A stretch of DNA of 14,402 nucleotides from Agrobacterium fabrum (GTDB taxonomy: Bacteria; Pseudomonadota; Alphaproteobacteria; Rhizobiales; Rhizobiaceae), in assembly GCA_003241215.1 (NCBI GenBank), contig QFOL01000079.1, positions 1 through 14,402 of the forward strand. Direction: 5' to 3'. This document shows positions 14,080 through 14,402 of the stretch, one piece after another (the first letter of the stretch is position 1; each line of letters opens with the position of its first letter). Both the position numbers and the translations under genes were made by a program. The notes under the pieces were generated by a model. It was given only the letters and a program-made list of their open reading frames with translations. It had not been told where the DNA came from and searched no databases.

Positions 14080-14402
14080 ATGGCCGAAAGGACGCATTTC
14101 ATGGAGCTGGCGCTTTGGGAAGCCCGTGCCGCCGGCGAGCGGCAGGAGGTTCCAATCGGTGCCGTACTGGTACTGGACGGTCGCGTCATCGCCCGTTCCG
14201 GCAACCGCACCCGTGAATTGAACGATGTGACGGCGCATGCTGAAATCGCCGTGATCCGTATGGCCTGCGAGGCGCTGGGACAGGAACGCCTGCCCGGTGC
14301 CGATCTCTATGTGACACTGGAGCCTTGCACCATGTGCGCGGCGGCAATTTCATTTGCCCGTATCCGTCGGCTCTATTATGGCGCGCAAGACCCGAAGGGC
14401 GG
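14080..14402 (+). CDS. tadA: tRNA-specific adenosine deaminase TadA (3' end outside window)
   Basis: TadA deaminates A34 to inosine in the anticodon of tRNA-Arg(ACG), an essential wobble modification. The 107 complete codons seen contain VPIGAVLV (24-31), TAHAEI with zinc ligand His53 and proton-shuttling Glu55, and [10 protein letters not shown] (81-90) with zinc ligands Cys83 and Cys86. These are the full cytidine/deoxycytidylate deaminase-fold active site. The gene runs off the right edge, and about 40 residues are expected to be missing. The start at 14080 has AAGGG 7 nt upstream. An in-frame ATG at 14101 also has AAAGGA in front and would give a protein seven residues shorter. I prefer the first on family length. 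It is divergent from rluB. Confidence 0.95.
   Translation, partial: MAERTHFMELALWEARAAGERQEVPIGAVLVLDGRVIARSGNRTRELNDVTAHAEIAVIRMACEALGQERLPGADLYVTLEPCTMCAAAISFARIRRLYYGAQDPKG

Noticed and set aside
14023..14238. N-terminal extension of the RluB-family protein by 72 residues
   Set aside because: The extension runs antisense through the start of tadA, has no resemblance to the family, and the ATG at 14022 begins a typical basic leader.
1..14402. Search for CRISPR arrays, tRNA/rRNA genes, insertion sequences, attachment sites or defence systems
   Set aside because: No regularly spaced direct repeats, cloverleaf-like sequences, transposase or integrase reading frames, or recognisable defence genes were seen. 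The gene content is core metabolism.

Overview
This window looks like a chromosomal core segment of an alphaproteobacterium in the Rhizobiaceae, most likely Agrobacterium or a close Rhizobium. The grounds are the high G+C content, the gene set (alphaproteobacterial small families DUF2093 and DUF4170 beside waaA and lpxK, and an endonuclease-type MutL), and three kinds of intergenic palindromic repeat of the sort that litter rhizobial chromosomes. The genus is inference from recalled gene order and repeats, not from a database search. No phage, plasmid, IS, CRISPR, rRNA or tRNA gene was seen.

Layout. (1) 1-2067, plus strand: the 3' part of mutL (its first ~40 codons lie outside) and a small DUF2093 gene. 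(2) 2068-2263: a convergent junction filled by palindromic repeat A. (3) 2264-8277, minus strand, read right to left: tldE/pmbA, a cysQ-type phosphatase, DUF4170, waaA, a HAD phosphatase, lpxK. Gaps are about 60-220 nt, except that the HAD start codon overlaps the waaA stop. (4) 8278-8393: a divergent spacer. (5) 8394-10223, plus strand: a Kef-type cation/proton antiporter with an RCK domain. (6) 10224-10425: a second convergent junction filled by palindromic repeat B. (7) 10426-14022, minus strand: an RluB-family pseudouridine synthase with a very long low-complexity tail, rsmD overlapping its 3' end by 20 nt, palindromic repeat C, then a patatin-like phospholipase. (8) 14080-14402, plus strand: tadA, cut by the window end. 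No stretch longer than 300 bases lacks a gene.

Functional themes. The central minus-strand block is an envelope locus: LpxK phosphorylates the tetraacyl-disaccharide lipid A precursor and WaaA adds Kdo to its product. The HAD enzyme, DUF4170 and DUF2093 are neighbours whose roles are unproven. At the right end three RNA-modifying enzymes cluster: RluB (23S rRNA pseudouridine), RsmD (16S rRNA m2G) and TadA (tRNA inosine 34). MutL at the left edge belongs to mismatch repair.

Most of the window is ordinary core genome and I see no convincing new multi-gene system. The points most worth a second look are the three-copy 114-bp in-frame tandem repeat in the pseudouridine synthase tail, the three palindromic elements (one containing the rsmD stop codon and bracketed by a short copy of the rsmD 3' end), and the conserved unknown genes in the lipid A/Kdo block.
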